A DNA stretch of 64,000 nt. It comes from CAIVAT01 sp037128705. Lineage in GTDB: Bacteria > Bacteroidota > Bacteroidia > Bacteroidales > FEN-979. This document shows positions 1-7,960 of the stretch, one piece after another (the first letter of the stretch is position 1; each line of letters opens with the position of its first letter). The DNA is taken from NCBI GenBank assembly GCA_037128705.1, contig JBAXVX010000020.1, positions 1-64,000 on the forward strand, read 5' to 3'. Both the position numbers and the translations under genes were made by a program. The notes under the pieces are model-generated. The model saw only the letters and a list, made by a program, of their open reading frames with translations. It did no database searches and had not been told where the DNA came from.

Positions 1-686
1 TCAAAACTGACATATTGAATCCATTTGTACCCATGCTTCAATAAGAGCAGGGTAGATAAAAGCCTGCTTAACCGTCCGTTCCCATCCTGAAATGGATGAA
101 TACTTAAAAATTCATACGGAAATAACGCGCACTTTACCAGCGGATGGATTGTATTGTCGGTTAGATACCAATCAATTAATCCCCGCATTGCGTCCTGCGT
201 AGGAAATCCCACATCAGTGGTCTGAAATATTATGTGTTTGGTTCCATCAGGATAATTTGCTTCAACTGCATTCGCGTGTTGCTTATAATCCCCCTTATGC
301 CAGTCATCTTTTCTGCTGTACTTCATCAGGATATTGTGCAGATTTTTTATGCTGCTTTCAGATATTTCAATATCCTGGTATGATGCTGATATGAGATCCA
401 GGGTTTCAAAGTAACCGACTACTTCCTGGGAGTCTCTGTCTTCAAGTTTAGTTATATCAATGGCTTTCAGTAACACCTCCACCTCTTCATCATTCATCCT
501 TGAACCTTCTATCCTTGTTGAAGCTCCGACACTTCTGACGGTCGCAATCGATTTCAATTGTTTTAAACTTTGCCCTTCTTTCCTTTCTATCGAGGCCCAG
601 GAAGCATCAAACCGATCAAGTTGACTGATGAAACCTATTAGTTTCCAATCAAGTTGAATTGTAAATGTATATACTTTGTCATTCAT
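1..686 (-). CDS. Fic family protein (AMP-transferase), 3' part beyond window
   Basis: The frame is open from an ATG at 686 down to base 1, giving 228 residues, and continues outside the window. Around residues 197-208 lies the Fic catalytic loop HPFQDGNGRLSR, whose His is the catalytic base for transfer of AMP (or another nucleotide part) to a protein hydroxyl. Residues 56-61 read STRIEG, which fits the inhibitory (S/T)xxxE(G/N) motif; its N-terminal position marks a class II, self-inhibited Fic protein. The segment before the loop matches the Fic N-terminal helical domain. C-terminal parts, often a winged helix in this family, cannot be seen. The gene lies downstream of the efflux pump gene on the same strand, but the 161-bp gap with operator-like repeats suggests its own promoter. 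The target protein is unknown. Confidence 0.9.
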   Translation of the reverse strand, partial: MNDKVYTFTIQLDWKLIGFISQLDRFDASWASIERKEGQSLKQLKSIATVRSVGASTRIEGSRMNDEEVEVLLKAIDITKLEDRDSQEVVGYFETLDLISASYQDIEISESSIKNLHNILMKYSRKDDWHKGDYKQHANAVEANYPDGTKHIIFQTTDVGFPTQDAMRGLIDWYLTDNTIHPLVKCALFPYEFLSIHPFQDGNGRLSRLLSTLLLLKHGYKWIQYVSF

Positions 687-712
687 GTCACAAATATAAT
701 GATTTTGTAAAA

Positions 713-799
713 TGATACGATATGATTCGTTATTATCCGATAAATATTCCATATCATTGATTCGATATGGCACTATTTGATACGATAATTATTCGATAA
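713..799. promoter_or_regulatory. Operator-like repeat cluster upstream of the Fic gene
   Basis: TGATACGATA occurs as an exact direct repeat at 713-722 and 778-787. ATTATYCGATAA occurs at 732-743 and 788-799 with one difference. Between them, 749-755 (CCATATC) and 764-770 (GATATGG) form a perfect 7-bp inverted repeat. The cluster ends 27 bp before the Fic start codon. Repeats of this kind usually bind a repressor or the gene's own product, but no regulator gene is visible next to it, so the role is inferred. Confidence 0.5.
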
Positions 800-847
800 A
801 CTTGTATGAGATACAAGTAGTAAAATTCCGAAGTTACATCTGGACGA

Positions 848-3800
848 TTACCCATTGATCATCAGCTTGTATTTCGCGTATTTGCTGCGGAACTGGCACT
901 GGGCATCGATTAAATTGTCCTTTGCCTGCTGGGCGACGGCCTGGGCTTCGAGCAGGTCGGAGATCCCGATGACCCCGGCCTTGTAATTATCCTGGCTGAT
1001 ACGGAGATTCTCAATGGACTGCTCAACTGATAACTGCGAAACGCCTACCTGGTAGCGGGTCTCCTCTACTTCATTGGCGGCCTGGCGGATCTGCAGTACC
1101 AGCAATTCTGTATTTTCCTGAAGGGAGCTTTCGGCCTGTTCGACTTCAATCTGTTGTTTTTTGATCTTGTGACTCCCGGCCCACCAATCGGTGATGGGGA
1201 CACTCAGGCTTACCATGCCGAGTGCATTGTTGGTCGTCTTGTTCATGAGATCGTAGGTAAAACCTGCTCCCACCACCGAGAGTGATGGCATGTATTCGCC
1301 AGCCGCCAGTTTCTTTTGCACCTGCTTAACTTCCACCACTTTGTTCAGCAAATGATATTCGCTTCGGTTTTTCACAAGTTGTTCGGGATCCTGGAACAAG
1401 ACGGCTGCAGACTGAGGGTCAGCCGGGGCCAGGAAGACCAGTGAACTGTCGTAGGCCAGCCCGATATGCTGGCATAAAGCCCTCCTGGTGAGATTGACCC
1501 CATTTTTCAGCTTCAGCATGTTTGTCTTCAGTTCGTTCTGCTTCAGCTGGACTTTCAGCACGTCGTTCATCTGAGCAAGGCCTGCACTGCTGTAATTGCT
1601 TACATCACGGTACAGGGAGTCGAGCAAGTGCTGGTAACTCCGTATGGTCTTCTCTTTTTCGCTGAGCGACTGCAAGGTCCAGAATAACTCTTCAGTCCGG
1701 GCCAGTACATCGTCGCGGGTCATTTCTTTCCGATAAACATTGACCTCTTCTCCCAACCTGGCAAGCTTGTAACCCCTCCTGATCCTGCCCCCGGCATAAA
1801 CCGGCATGGCCACCGTAACGGCGGCGGTGTTCATGTAATCAAGCAGGCCTATTGAGAGTGCCGGAAAATAGGCGAACTGAGTCGGGTTCATAAGCTGGGC
1901 CGGGTTTTTACCGTCCCATACCGGCAGGTTCATTGTCGGTGTTTCAAGTTTCAGCAGGTAATCGACCGATCGCATGGCAAAGGCGGTCACACTGACTTTT
2001 GGAAAAAAGTTGGTGAAGACCTCCTTTTTCTGCTGATCTGATGCCCGTATTTGTAATTCCGCATCCTTAATCCTGCGGTTGTTTTGCAGGGCCAGTTGTT
2101 TGCATGAATCCAGTGAAATGGTCTGGGCCTGACTTGTGTTTATCAGCGAAGGAACTGTCAGCAGGAATCCGATCATGAGCATTGATACATTCCCGGGCAA
2201 GGTCCAGAACGGGAGTTTCTTCTCTTTATCACTGTATGAAACAGAGTACAGGACGGGGAGTATATACAGGGTCAGGACCATGGATAACAACAGTCCGAAA
2301 CAAATCACCGTACCCAAAGGCCCCCAAAGGGGAGAACGGCTTAAGATCATGGGTATAACCCCTACCGCGGCAGCGGCGGAGGTGAGGAAGATGGGCCGCA
2401 TACGACGTTTCCCCGCTGCAATGGCTGCCTCTTTCGTGCTCATTCCCTGGTTCTCCTTAAGATCCCGGGCATAATCGATCAGGATGATCCCGTTCCGCAC
2501 AACCATGCCGCACAAACTGGTGATGCCGATGAATGCGGTCACACTGAAAGGATAGCCCATCACCCACAAACCAATAACAGCTCCCGGAAGGGTCAGGAGC
2601 ATTCCGCTCATGATCAGCAGTGCGATTTTGGCCTTTTTAAACTGGATCAGCAGGATGAAGAAAATTAAAAGAATACTTACCATAAGGGCTATTCCCATAG
2701 GCACAAACACCTCTTCCTGGGCTTCGTAATCTCCGCCGTAAGTAATGGATGTACCCTCGGGTAACTGGATTTTATCAATTTGCGGTCTCAGCTGGTTGAA
2801 TATGGCCGAAGCGGTTACACCGGGTGAGTTGTCGACCTGGATCATCAGGGTGGGCACCCCGTTGCGCCTGACGATCGTTCCCTCAGACCATCCCGGGGTG
2901 AAAGTCGCCATGGACCTCAGCGGAATGGCCGAAAAATTTAGGGGAGAGGTGATATACTGGTCTTCGATGGTCTTCAGCTGGTTTGCTGACGACTGTTCCT
3001 GGGTGAGAACAACGTCTACAGGGTAATCGTCTTCCCAGATGGTAGTCAGGGGGATTCCATCCAGCCCGATCATCACCGAGGTCGCCACCAGGCTTTTATA
3101 ATAACCCATACGGTTTGCTTTGTCACGGTCCAGGTTGACGCTGATGCTTTGCTGAGGCTGATCCCAGTCGTTGCGGACCCAGGCCAGTCCGCGTGTATCT
3201 GCGAGAATCTTATTTACTTTTCCTTCGGCCAGGCGGATGTCTTTCACCGAATCGGAAGAGATCCTGATTTCTATGGGAGACTTGCTGGGCTGAAGGGCAA
3301 GGATTTTCCATTTCACGTATGCGTTGATGAAATTGTCGGAATACCTGGGCGAATATTCGTTCACGATCTCCCGGGTTGCCTTGTCCGACTTCGTATTGAC
3401 CAGCAACTGCCCGTAATTGGAAGCAGGCATATGGGGCGCGTAGGCTGCATGGAAGCGTGGTGAACTGGTCCCGATGAAACTGGTGACCGTGGTCACTCTC
3501 TTGTCTTTCAGCAGGAGGGATTCCAGGCTGTCGACCACCTTTTGGGTGGCTTCGAGAGAGGAACCGGTAGGCAGCGAAACTTCAACGGCGAACTGGTTGC
3601 GCTCCATTTCAGGGAACAGCTCCTGGTCAGTAAATGAAAAAAGGACCATCGCCAGTGCGACCAGCACGATCCCCGTGCCAACCACCATCTTCGGATGTTT
3701 GAAGGCATGGTTGAGCGAATGGTCAAACCAGTTCTGCAAAAGGTCGAGGAAAGACTTTTTGCCCGGTCTCTTCCTGTTCATCAGCCCCCTTTTAATAAAA

Positions 3801-5284
3801 ACAAAATTCAGGTAAGGAACCAGCAACATGGCAACCAGGATCGAAACCACCAGGGCGATCGTTACTACCCAGGGAATGGTCTCCATGAATTCACCGGCTG
3901 TGCCGGGCACCATGAATCCCAGGGGTATGTAGGCCGCCAGGATGGCCAGGGTGGCGACGATGATCGGTGCCCTCAGTTCCATGGCACTCTTAATGGCTGC
4001 ATGCCATGGAGATATACCCTGGTCTATTTTGGCGACATGGTTGTCGATGACGACGATGGAGTTGTCGACGATCATCCCCAGTACAAGGATCAGGGAGGCG
4101 AGGGAAACTGTATGTAGTTCTATCCCGACAAAATAGAGTACGGCCATGGTGATCATAACCGAAATGGGGACGGTGATCCCGGCAACGGATGCCACCCGCA
4201 ATGGAAGAAGAATCATGGTCACGAGGATCACGGCAATGATGGCGATCAGGAATTCCTTGAGAAAGTCATTCACCGAATCGCTCACGTATTTCGGGAGTTC
4301 CGATATCGTGGCGACTTCTATCCCGTCGGGACAATGTTTCTTAAACCTGTCAAGGGCTTTGTTCACATCCTTCCCGTACTCCACGATATTGTTTCCCGGT
4401 TGCATTTCCAGAGAAAGCAGGATTGTTTTTTTCCCATTCTGGCGGATGAAATTATCAGGTTTATCGTACTTCCGTTCGATGGTGGCGATGTTCTTAAGCC
4501 TCACCACATTGCCGCTGGGGTCGGAGTAGACGATCTGTTCGGCCAGGTCTTTTTCTGATTCAAAATTGGGAGGAAAGTGAACGGGCATAACGGTGCTTCC
4601 GTCATCCAGTTTCCCGGCATAGCTCACCATCCCGTTGGCCTGGTAGGAACCCAGCAGTGTCAAGGATTTGATATTGTATTCATTAAGCAGCTCGGGCCTG
4701 ACATTTACAAATATTTTTTCTTTCTGAAGCCCGAAATGTTTGACTTTGGAGGTTGCCGGGATTCTGCGGATATCGGTTTCAAGTTTTTTCAGCTGCTCCT
4801 CGAGTTCCTTGTAACTCCTCGTATCGGACGATAAGGTAATGAGCAAAGCCGAGGTGTCGCCAAAGTCAGTATTGGCAATCAGGGCAAGGACGCCAGAGGG
4901 CAGGGTCATCTTGATTTCGGTCAGCCCGTGCTTTAATTTCGACCAGAACTGGTCGGCGTTTTTTACATTATCGTTCAATTCCACGAAAATGTACATGACC
5001 CCTTCACGGGAATAGGAATAGGTCTTGGCCTTTTTCACCTCCTGGTAGCCGAAAATGTAATTTTCGACCACCGTGGTCAGCTGTTTTTCCACTTCGGCTG
5101 AAGTCGCACCGGGATATATTCCCACGATGACTCCCTGCCGGATGGTGAAGGTGGGGAATTCATTGCGGGGCATTTTAATCAGTGCAACAATTCCCACAAT
5201 GATAATGGCGGCGGCAATGATCACAACAATGTTGTTGTTACGCATCGCCTTTTCTATCACAGTGTATTTATTCTTCCGTTCCAT
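848..5284 (-). CDS. RND efflux permease fused to a TolC-type outer-membrane channel
   Basis: This 1478-residue protein joins two parts of a tripartite drug pump. Residues 1-1034 form an AcrB-like RND permease: a membrane segment near residue 20, large periplasmic loops, and a TM4 stretch GMIVDNSIVVID with the acidic residues of the proton relay. Residues 1035-1478 form a TolC-like protein with long helical coiled-coil segments. The TolC half still begins with Met and a signal-peptide-like stretch (MLMIGFLLTVPSLINTSQAQ, ATG at 2182), as if two genes had fused in frame. The ATG at 5284, one base after the adaptor stop codon, is preferred to an upstream TTG at 5296. Together with the adaptor it should export amphiphilic toxic compounds by proton antiport. 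Confidence 0.9.
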   Translation of the reverse strand: MERKNKYTVIEKAMRNNNIVVIIAAAIIIVGIVALIKMPRNEFPTFTIRQGVIVGIYPGATSAEVEKQLTTVVENYIFGYQEVKKAKTYSYSREGVMYIFVELNDNVKNADQFWSKLKHGLTEIKMTLPSGVLALIANTDFGDTSALLITLSSDTRSYKELEEQLKKLETDIRRIPATSKVKHFGLQKEKIFVNVRPELLNEYNIKSLTLLGSYQANGMVSYAGKLDDGSTVMPVHFPPNFESEKDLAEQIVYSDPSGNVVRLKNIATIERKYDKPDNFIRQNGKKTILLSLEMQPGNNIVEYGKDVNKALDRFKKHCPDGIEVATISELPKYVSDSVNDFLKEFLIAIIAVILVTMILLPLRVASVAGITVPISVMITMAVLYFVGIELHTVSLASLILVLGMIVDNSIVVIDNHVAKIDQGISPWHAAIKSAMELRAPIIVATLAILAAYIPLGFMVPGTAGEFMETIPWVVTIALVVSILVAMLLVPYLNFVFIKRGLMNRKRPGKKSFLDLLQNWFDHSLNHAFKHPKMVVGTGIVLVALAMVLFSFTDQELFPEMERNQFAVEVSLPTGSSLEATQKVVDSLESLLLKDKRVTTVTSFIGTSSPRFHAAYAPHMPASNYGQLLVNTKSDKATREIVNEYSPRYSDNFINAYVKWKILALQPSKSPIEIRISSDSVKDIRLAEGKVNKILADTRGLAWVRNDWDQPQQSISVNLDRDKANRMGYYKSLVATSVMIGLDGIPLTTIWEDDYPVDVVLTQEQSSANQLKTIEDQYITSPLNFSAIPLRSMATFTPGWSEGTIVRRNGVPTLMIQVDNSPGVTASAIFNQLRPQIDKIQLPEGTSITYGGDYEAQEEVFVPMGIALMVSILLIFFILLIQFKKAKIALLIMSGMLLTLPGAVIGLWVMGYPFSVTAFIGITSLCGMVVRNGIILIDYARDLKENQGMSTKEAAIAAGKRRMRPIFLTSAAAAVGVIPMILSRSPLWGPLGTVICFGLLLSMVLTLYILPVLYSVSYSDKEKKLPFWTLPGNVSMLMIGFLLTVPSLINTSQAQTISLDSCKQLALQNNRRIKDAELQIRASDQQKKEVFTNFFPKVSVTAFAMRSVDYLLKLETPTMNLPVWDGKNPAQLMNPTQFAYFPALSIGLLDYMNTAAVTVAMPVYAGGRIRRGYKLARLGEEVNVYRKEMTRDDVLARTEELFWTLQSLSEKEKTIRSYQHLLDSLYRDVSNYSSAGLAQMNDVLKVQLKQNELKTNMLKLKNGVNLTRRALCQHIGLAYDSSLVFLAPADPQSAAVLFQDPEQLVKNRSEYHLLNKVVEVKQVQKKLAAGEYMPSLSVVGAGFTYDLMNKTTNNALGMVSLSVPITDWWAGSHKIKKQQIEVEQAESSLQENTELLVLQIRQAANEVEETRYQVGVSQLSVEQSIENLRISQDNYKAGVIGISDLLEAQAVAQQAKDNLIDAQCQFRSKYAKYKLMING

Positions 5285-5285
5285 A

Positions 5286-6317
5286 TTACCATGCAATTAA
5301 ACTGTTGTCCGACAATTTTTCTTTTCCACCGTTCACAATGATCTGTCCTGGTTCCAGTCCCGAAATAACCTCCAGACCTGCATCCTGGTACAGCCCTGTT
5401 TTAATGATCTGCTTCCTTGCCCGTTTTGCTGCTGTATCGACCAGAAAAACATAAACATGGTTTTCACTGTCTTTCGACACACTCGGGTAAGGAACAAAAA
5501 CTTGCTCCTTTTCCATTGCAGTTTCCATTTTCACATCGCAGACCATGCCCGGTTTCAGCGCAAGCGCCGGGTTTTGAACAAGTATCTTCGCTTCGTAGGT
5601 GCGAGAGATCCTGTCGGCGACCGGACTGATATTCGCCACCACTCCTCTGAATTCCTTGTCATTGAGCGCAGAGACCGTAAAGCTTGTTTTCATTCCTTTG
5701 ACGATCCTGGCCACTTCGTTTTCGGGAACAGATATCTTCACATATACCTGCTTTATATCAACCAGCTCAAGAGGTGCAGATGTAATGGATATTGACGACA
5801 TTCCCGGTTCGGTATTGCGCCTGCCAACCATTCCGTTTACCGGTGCATACATGTTGCATTTATCAAGGTTGTTCTTTGCCAGGTTAAGCGATGACTGAGC
5901 CTGGTCAAGTTTTGATTCCATCTCCACCCATTTTATTTCAGGCAGGCTTCCCTGCCCATGTACGGTCTTCAGTCTTTCGTAAGCATCTTTGGCCTGCTGG
6001 TATTGTGAAAGCGTGATCTCATACATGCTCTTTGAATCGGTTTCATCAAGCGTGGCGAGCAACTGTCCCTTATGGACAATATCACCGGCATCGACCAGCA
6101 CTTTTTCAACAGTTCCGGTCGTTTGAAAGTTAAGGGGTATGCTTTGATAAGCCTCGACTGTTCCGCTATAGCGCAGAGCGGTAACCACCTTTTCCTTTTT
6201 CACCATGACGGTCGTCACGGTGATTGGTTTCGTGGAGGGAAGGTTTTCCTGGTTTTGCATAGGATTGCATGCGAAAAGCATACACAATGCCATCGCAGAA
6301 ATGATCATCTTTCTCAT
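5286..6317 (-). CDS. RND efflux periplasmic adaptor (membrane fusion lipoprotein)
   Basis: A 343-residue HlyD/AcrA-type membrane fusion protein. The N-terminus MRKMIISAMALCMLFAC is a lipoprotein signal with the lipobox ending at Cys17, so it is probably anchored to the inner membrane. The order fits the family: a lipoyl half (VEKVLVDAGDIVHKGQLLATLD), a helical hairpin (about 85-150), a second lipoyl half (NMYAPVNGMVGRRN), then beta-barrel and membrane-proximal domains (FVPYPSVSKDSENHVYVF). It bridges the RND permease and the outer-membrane channel, here fused into the next gene. The stop codon lies one base from the pump's ATG, so the two are co-translated. It is the first structural gene behind the predicted TetR operators. 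Confidence 0.93.
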   Translation of the reverse strand: MRKMIISAMALCMLFACNPMQNQENLPSTKPITVTTVMVKKEKVVTALRYSGTVEAYQSIPLNFQTTGTVEKVLVDAGDIVHKGQLLATLDETDSKSMYEITLSQYQQAKDAYERLKTVHGQGSLPEIKWVEMESKLDQAQSSLNLAKNNLDKCNMYAPVNGMVGRRNTEPGMSSISITSAPLELVDIKQVYVKISVPENEVARIVKGMKTSFTVSALNDKEFRGVVANISPVADRISRTYEAKILVQNPALALKPGMVCDVKMETAMEKEQVFVPYPSVSKDSENHVYVFLVDTAAKRARKQIIKTGLYQDAGLEVISGLEPGQIIVNGGKEKLSDNSLIAW

Positions 6318-6378
6318 ATTTCTTTATTTATCATGTTATTGACTTTGTTTAAATCGTGGGGATCTATTTTCATTTAAG

Positions 6379-6419
6379 TACTGAACGATTGGTATGATAC
6401 ATACTGAACGAACGGTATG
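6379..6419. promoter_or_regulatory. Two tandem TetR operator copies before the efflux genes
   Basis: TACTGAACGATTGGTATG (6379-6396) and TACTGAACGAACGGTATG (6402-6419) differ at two positions. They lie 23 bp apart, about two helical turns, between the TetR gene and the adaptor gene. A third copy lies directly before the TetR gene. The core AACGANYGGT is an imperfect palindrome, as is usual for TetR-family sites. Binding here would block transcription of the efflux genes. Confidence 0.72.
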
Positions 6420-6435
6420 TTATGACATAAAAAAA

Positions 6436-7023
6436 TTATTTCTTAAGAAGGTAATATAACTGGTTAAGCTGATCTTTCAATGATTGCATTGCCGATCCAA
6501 CAGAATTGGTCCTGATCAGGTCGCCTGCCAGTCCTACACTAAGGGAAAAGTATTGAAGGGCAACAACTTTGATATCGATGTCCCTTCGAATTTCCCCCTT
6601 CTGGATTGCATTCCTGAGGACGATCTGCACATCATTCACTGACTTTTCTATGACGAGGGCTTTATTCTCCGAAAATCCTTCGTAATGCCTGAAACAATCG
6701 GCTATCAGTGAAAGGTAGTTGACCGGAGTAAAGATTTCCTCATTGCCGAAGATCGCCTTCAGTATCTTATGGGTATGCTCGATACATAAGCTGGTGTATT
6801 CCTCCATGCTGATTGTATTCACATCGACCGTGAGACCGGTAATTGGAAAATGTTTGTCGATCACGGCACGGTAAAGTTCCTCCTTGTTCCTGAAATGATG
6901 ATACAGGGCCCCCTTGGTAAAACCAATGGCTTCGCTGATCATACTTATGGAAACAGCTTCATAGCTATGGTTGAGGAACAACTTGTACGCTTCATCGATG
7001 ATAAAATCTCTTGTATCTTTCAT
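6436..7023 (-). CDS. TetR/AcrR family repressor of the efflux operon
   Basis: A 195-residue TetR-type regulator. Residues 1-50 are the DNA-binding domain: the helix-turn-helix VSISMISEAIGFTKGALYHHF is close to the family pattern, with KGALYHHFRNKEELY as recognition helix and helix 4. The rest is an all-helical ligand-binding domain of unknown ligand. The gene stands immediately upstream of the adaptor and RND genes on the same strand, the classic arrangement for a local repressor. One copy of the shared 18-bp operator lies 9 bp before its own start codon and two lie before the efflux genes, so it probably represses itself and the pump until a drug binds. Confidence 0.92.
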   Translation of the reverse strand: MKDTRDFIIDEAYKLFLNHSYEAVSISMISEAIGFTKGALYHHFRNKEELYRAVIDKHFPITGLTVDVNTISMEEYTSLCIEHTHKILKAIFGNEEIFTPVNYLSLIADCFRHYEGFSENKALVIEKSVNDVQIVLRNAIQKGEIRRDIDIKVVALQYFSLSVGLAGDLIRTNSVGSAMQSLKDQLNQLYYLLKK

Positions 7024-7031
7024 AAATAAAA

Positions 7032-7049
7032 TACTGAACGATCGGTATG
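7032..7049. promoter_or_regulatory. TetR operator copy before the repressor gene
   Basis: TACTGAACGATCGGTATG, the third copy of the 18-bp motif found at 6379-6419. It lies 9-26 bp upstream of the TetR start codon and is the copy closest to a perfect palindrome in its core. It supports autoregulation. Confidence 0.72.
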
Positions 7050-7098
7050 CAAATGTAAACCATTTTTATTTACTGCAGCTAGTAATTTTATTTTTTTT

Positions 7099-7773
7099 CT
7101 ACGATTCAGGATTTCTTTTTATGCTCATACCCACCAATCGACCGATGATCACGGCAATGTAAAAAGTGCCGAATATGGTTTCAAAAATGGCCAGAAGCCG
7201 GGGGACCTTCATCAAAGGTTGGATATCTCCGTATCCGGTGGTTGTCAGCGTGATAAAACTATAATAAATCAAATCGAGGTGATTATCATTTACTGCATTT
7301 GCAGATGCAGTAAATGCCAAAGGATTTTGCGCTGCATAGAAACAGTAAAAATATCCGAATGACAGGCCAGCCAGGAGATAAATACTGATGGCATTCCCAA
7401 TCTCCGAAATTGACAAGGGTTGTACTTTCATCAGATAATAAAAAAGGATCAAGGCAAATATTCCATAAATCGCACTGTTGCGAAGATAGATAAACTCAAT
7501 AAAAAAATGATTGGCAAAAGTCCATGAAAGTACTTCGAGGAGTATTGAAAAACCAACCAAAACCAAAACAAACCAGATGGCGCTGCGGTGGGAAAACATC
7601 ACAGCAAAAGCCCCGGCCATGGTTGCAACAACAAGCAAGGATGCGATTAACCGGCCAACCAGGCTTTCGTCCAGAAAGGGGTTTATGAAAACTATTACGA
7701 TCAGGGATAAGAGGAATGCTGAACTTTTCAGAAATTCAGGCTGGAGGATGCTAGGCCATCTTTTATGCGTCAT
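7099..7773 (-). CDS. Two-pore-helix type potassium channel (Ion_trans_2)
   Basis: A 224-residue integral membrane protein. The selectivity filter TLTTTGYGDI near residue 185 identifies a K+ channel of the Ion_trans_2 kind. It is preceded by several hydrophobic segments (SSAFLLSLIVIVFINPF and others) and followed by a last helix (LLAIFETIFGTFYIAVIIGRLVG). There is no RCK/TrkA-N gating domain and no clear arginine-rich voltage sensor, so gating is unknown. The ATG at 7773 gives the expected N-terminus MTHKRWPSIL. The frame remains open upstream to 7950, but that part runs through a heptamer repeat array and is probably not translated. The gene is divergent from the amino acid permease. Confidence 0.85.
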   Translation of the reverse strand: MTHKRWPSILQPEFLKSSAFLLSLIVIVFINPFLDESLVGRLIASLLVVATMAGAFAVMFSHRSAIWFVLVLVGFSILLEVLSWTFANHFFIEFIYLRNSAIYGIFALILFYYLMKVQPLSISEIGNAISIYLLAGLSFGYFYCFYAAQNPLAFTASANAVNDNHLDLIYYSFITLTTTGYGDIQPLMKVPRLLAIFETIFGTFYIAVIIGRLVGMSIKRNPES

Positions 7774-7922
7774 GATCGTTGTGTTTAAAAATCTGTCTAA
7801 TGTACAAAATTGATTTTTACAAAATGAACTATCCCTTAAATGAACTTTTTCGACATCCCTGATAACTTTACCCCAGGGAACGCCGGCAATATTAAAATTT
7901 CCTATAAATTGCGGGCAAAATC

Positions 7923-7950
7923 GTGACGCGTGATGCGTGACGCGAGACAA
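7923..7950. repeat. Heptamer tandem array (TGAC family)
   Basis: Four consecutive 7-bp units: GTGACGC, GTGATGC, GTGACGC and GAGACAA. The array sits between the divergent K+ channel and permease genes and ends 10 bp before the permease ATG. The same unit recurs at 17741, 28985 and 33376. Confidence 0.85.
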
Positions 7951-7960
7951 AAAAACAGAG

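Noticed and set aside
7774..7950. N-terminal extension of the K+ channel
   Set aside because: The frame is open, but the extra 59 residues are partly coded by the heptamer array and have no channel-like sequence; the ATG at 7773 is better.
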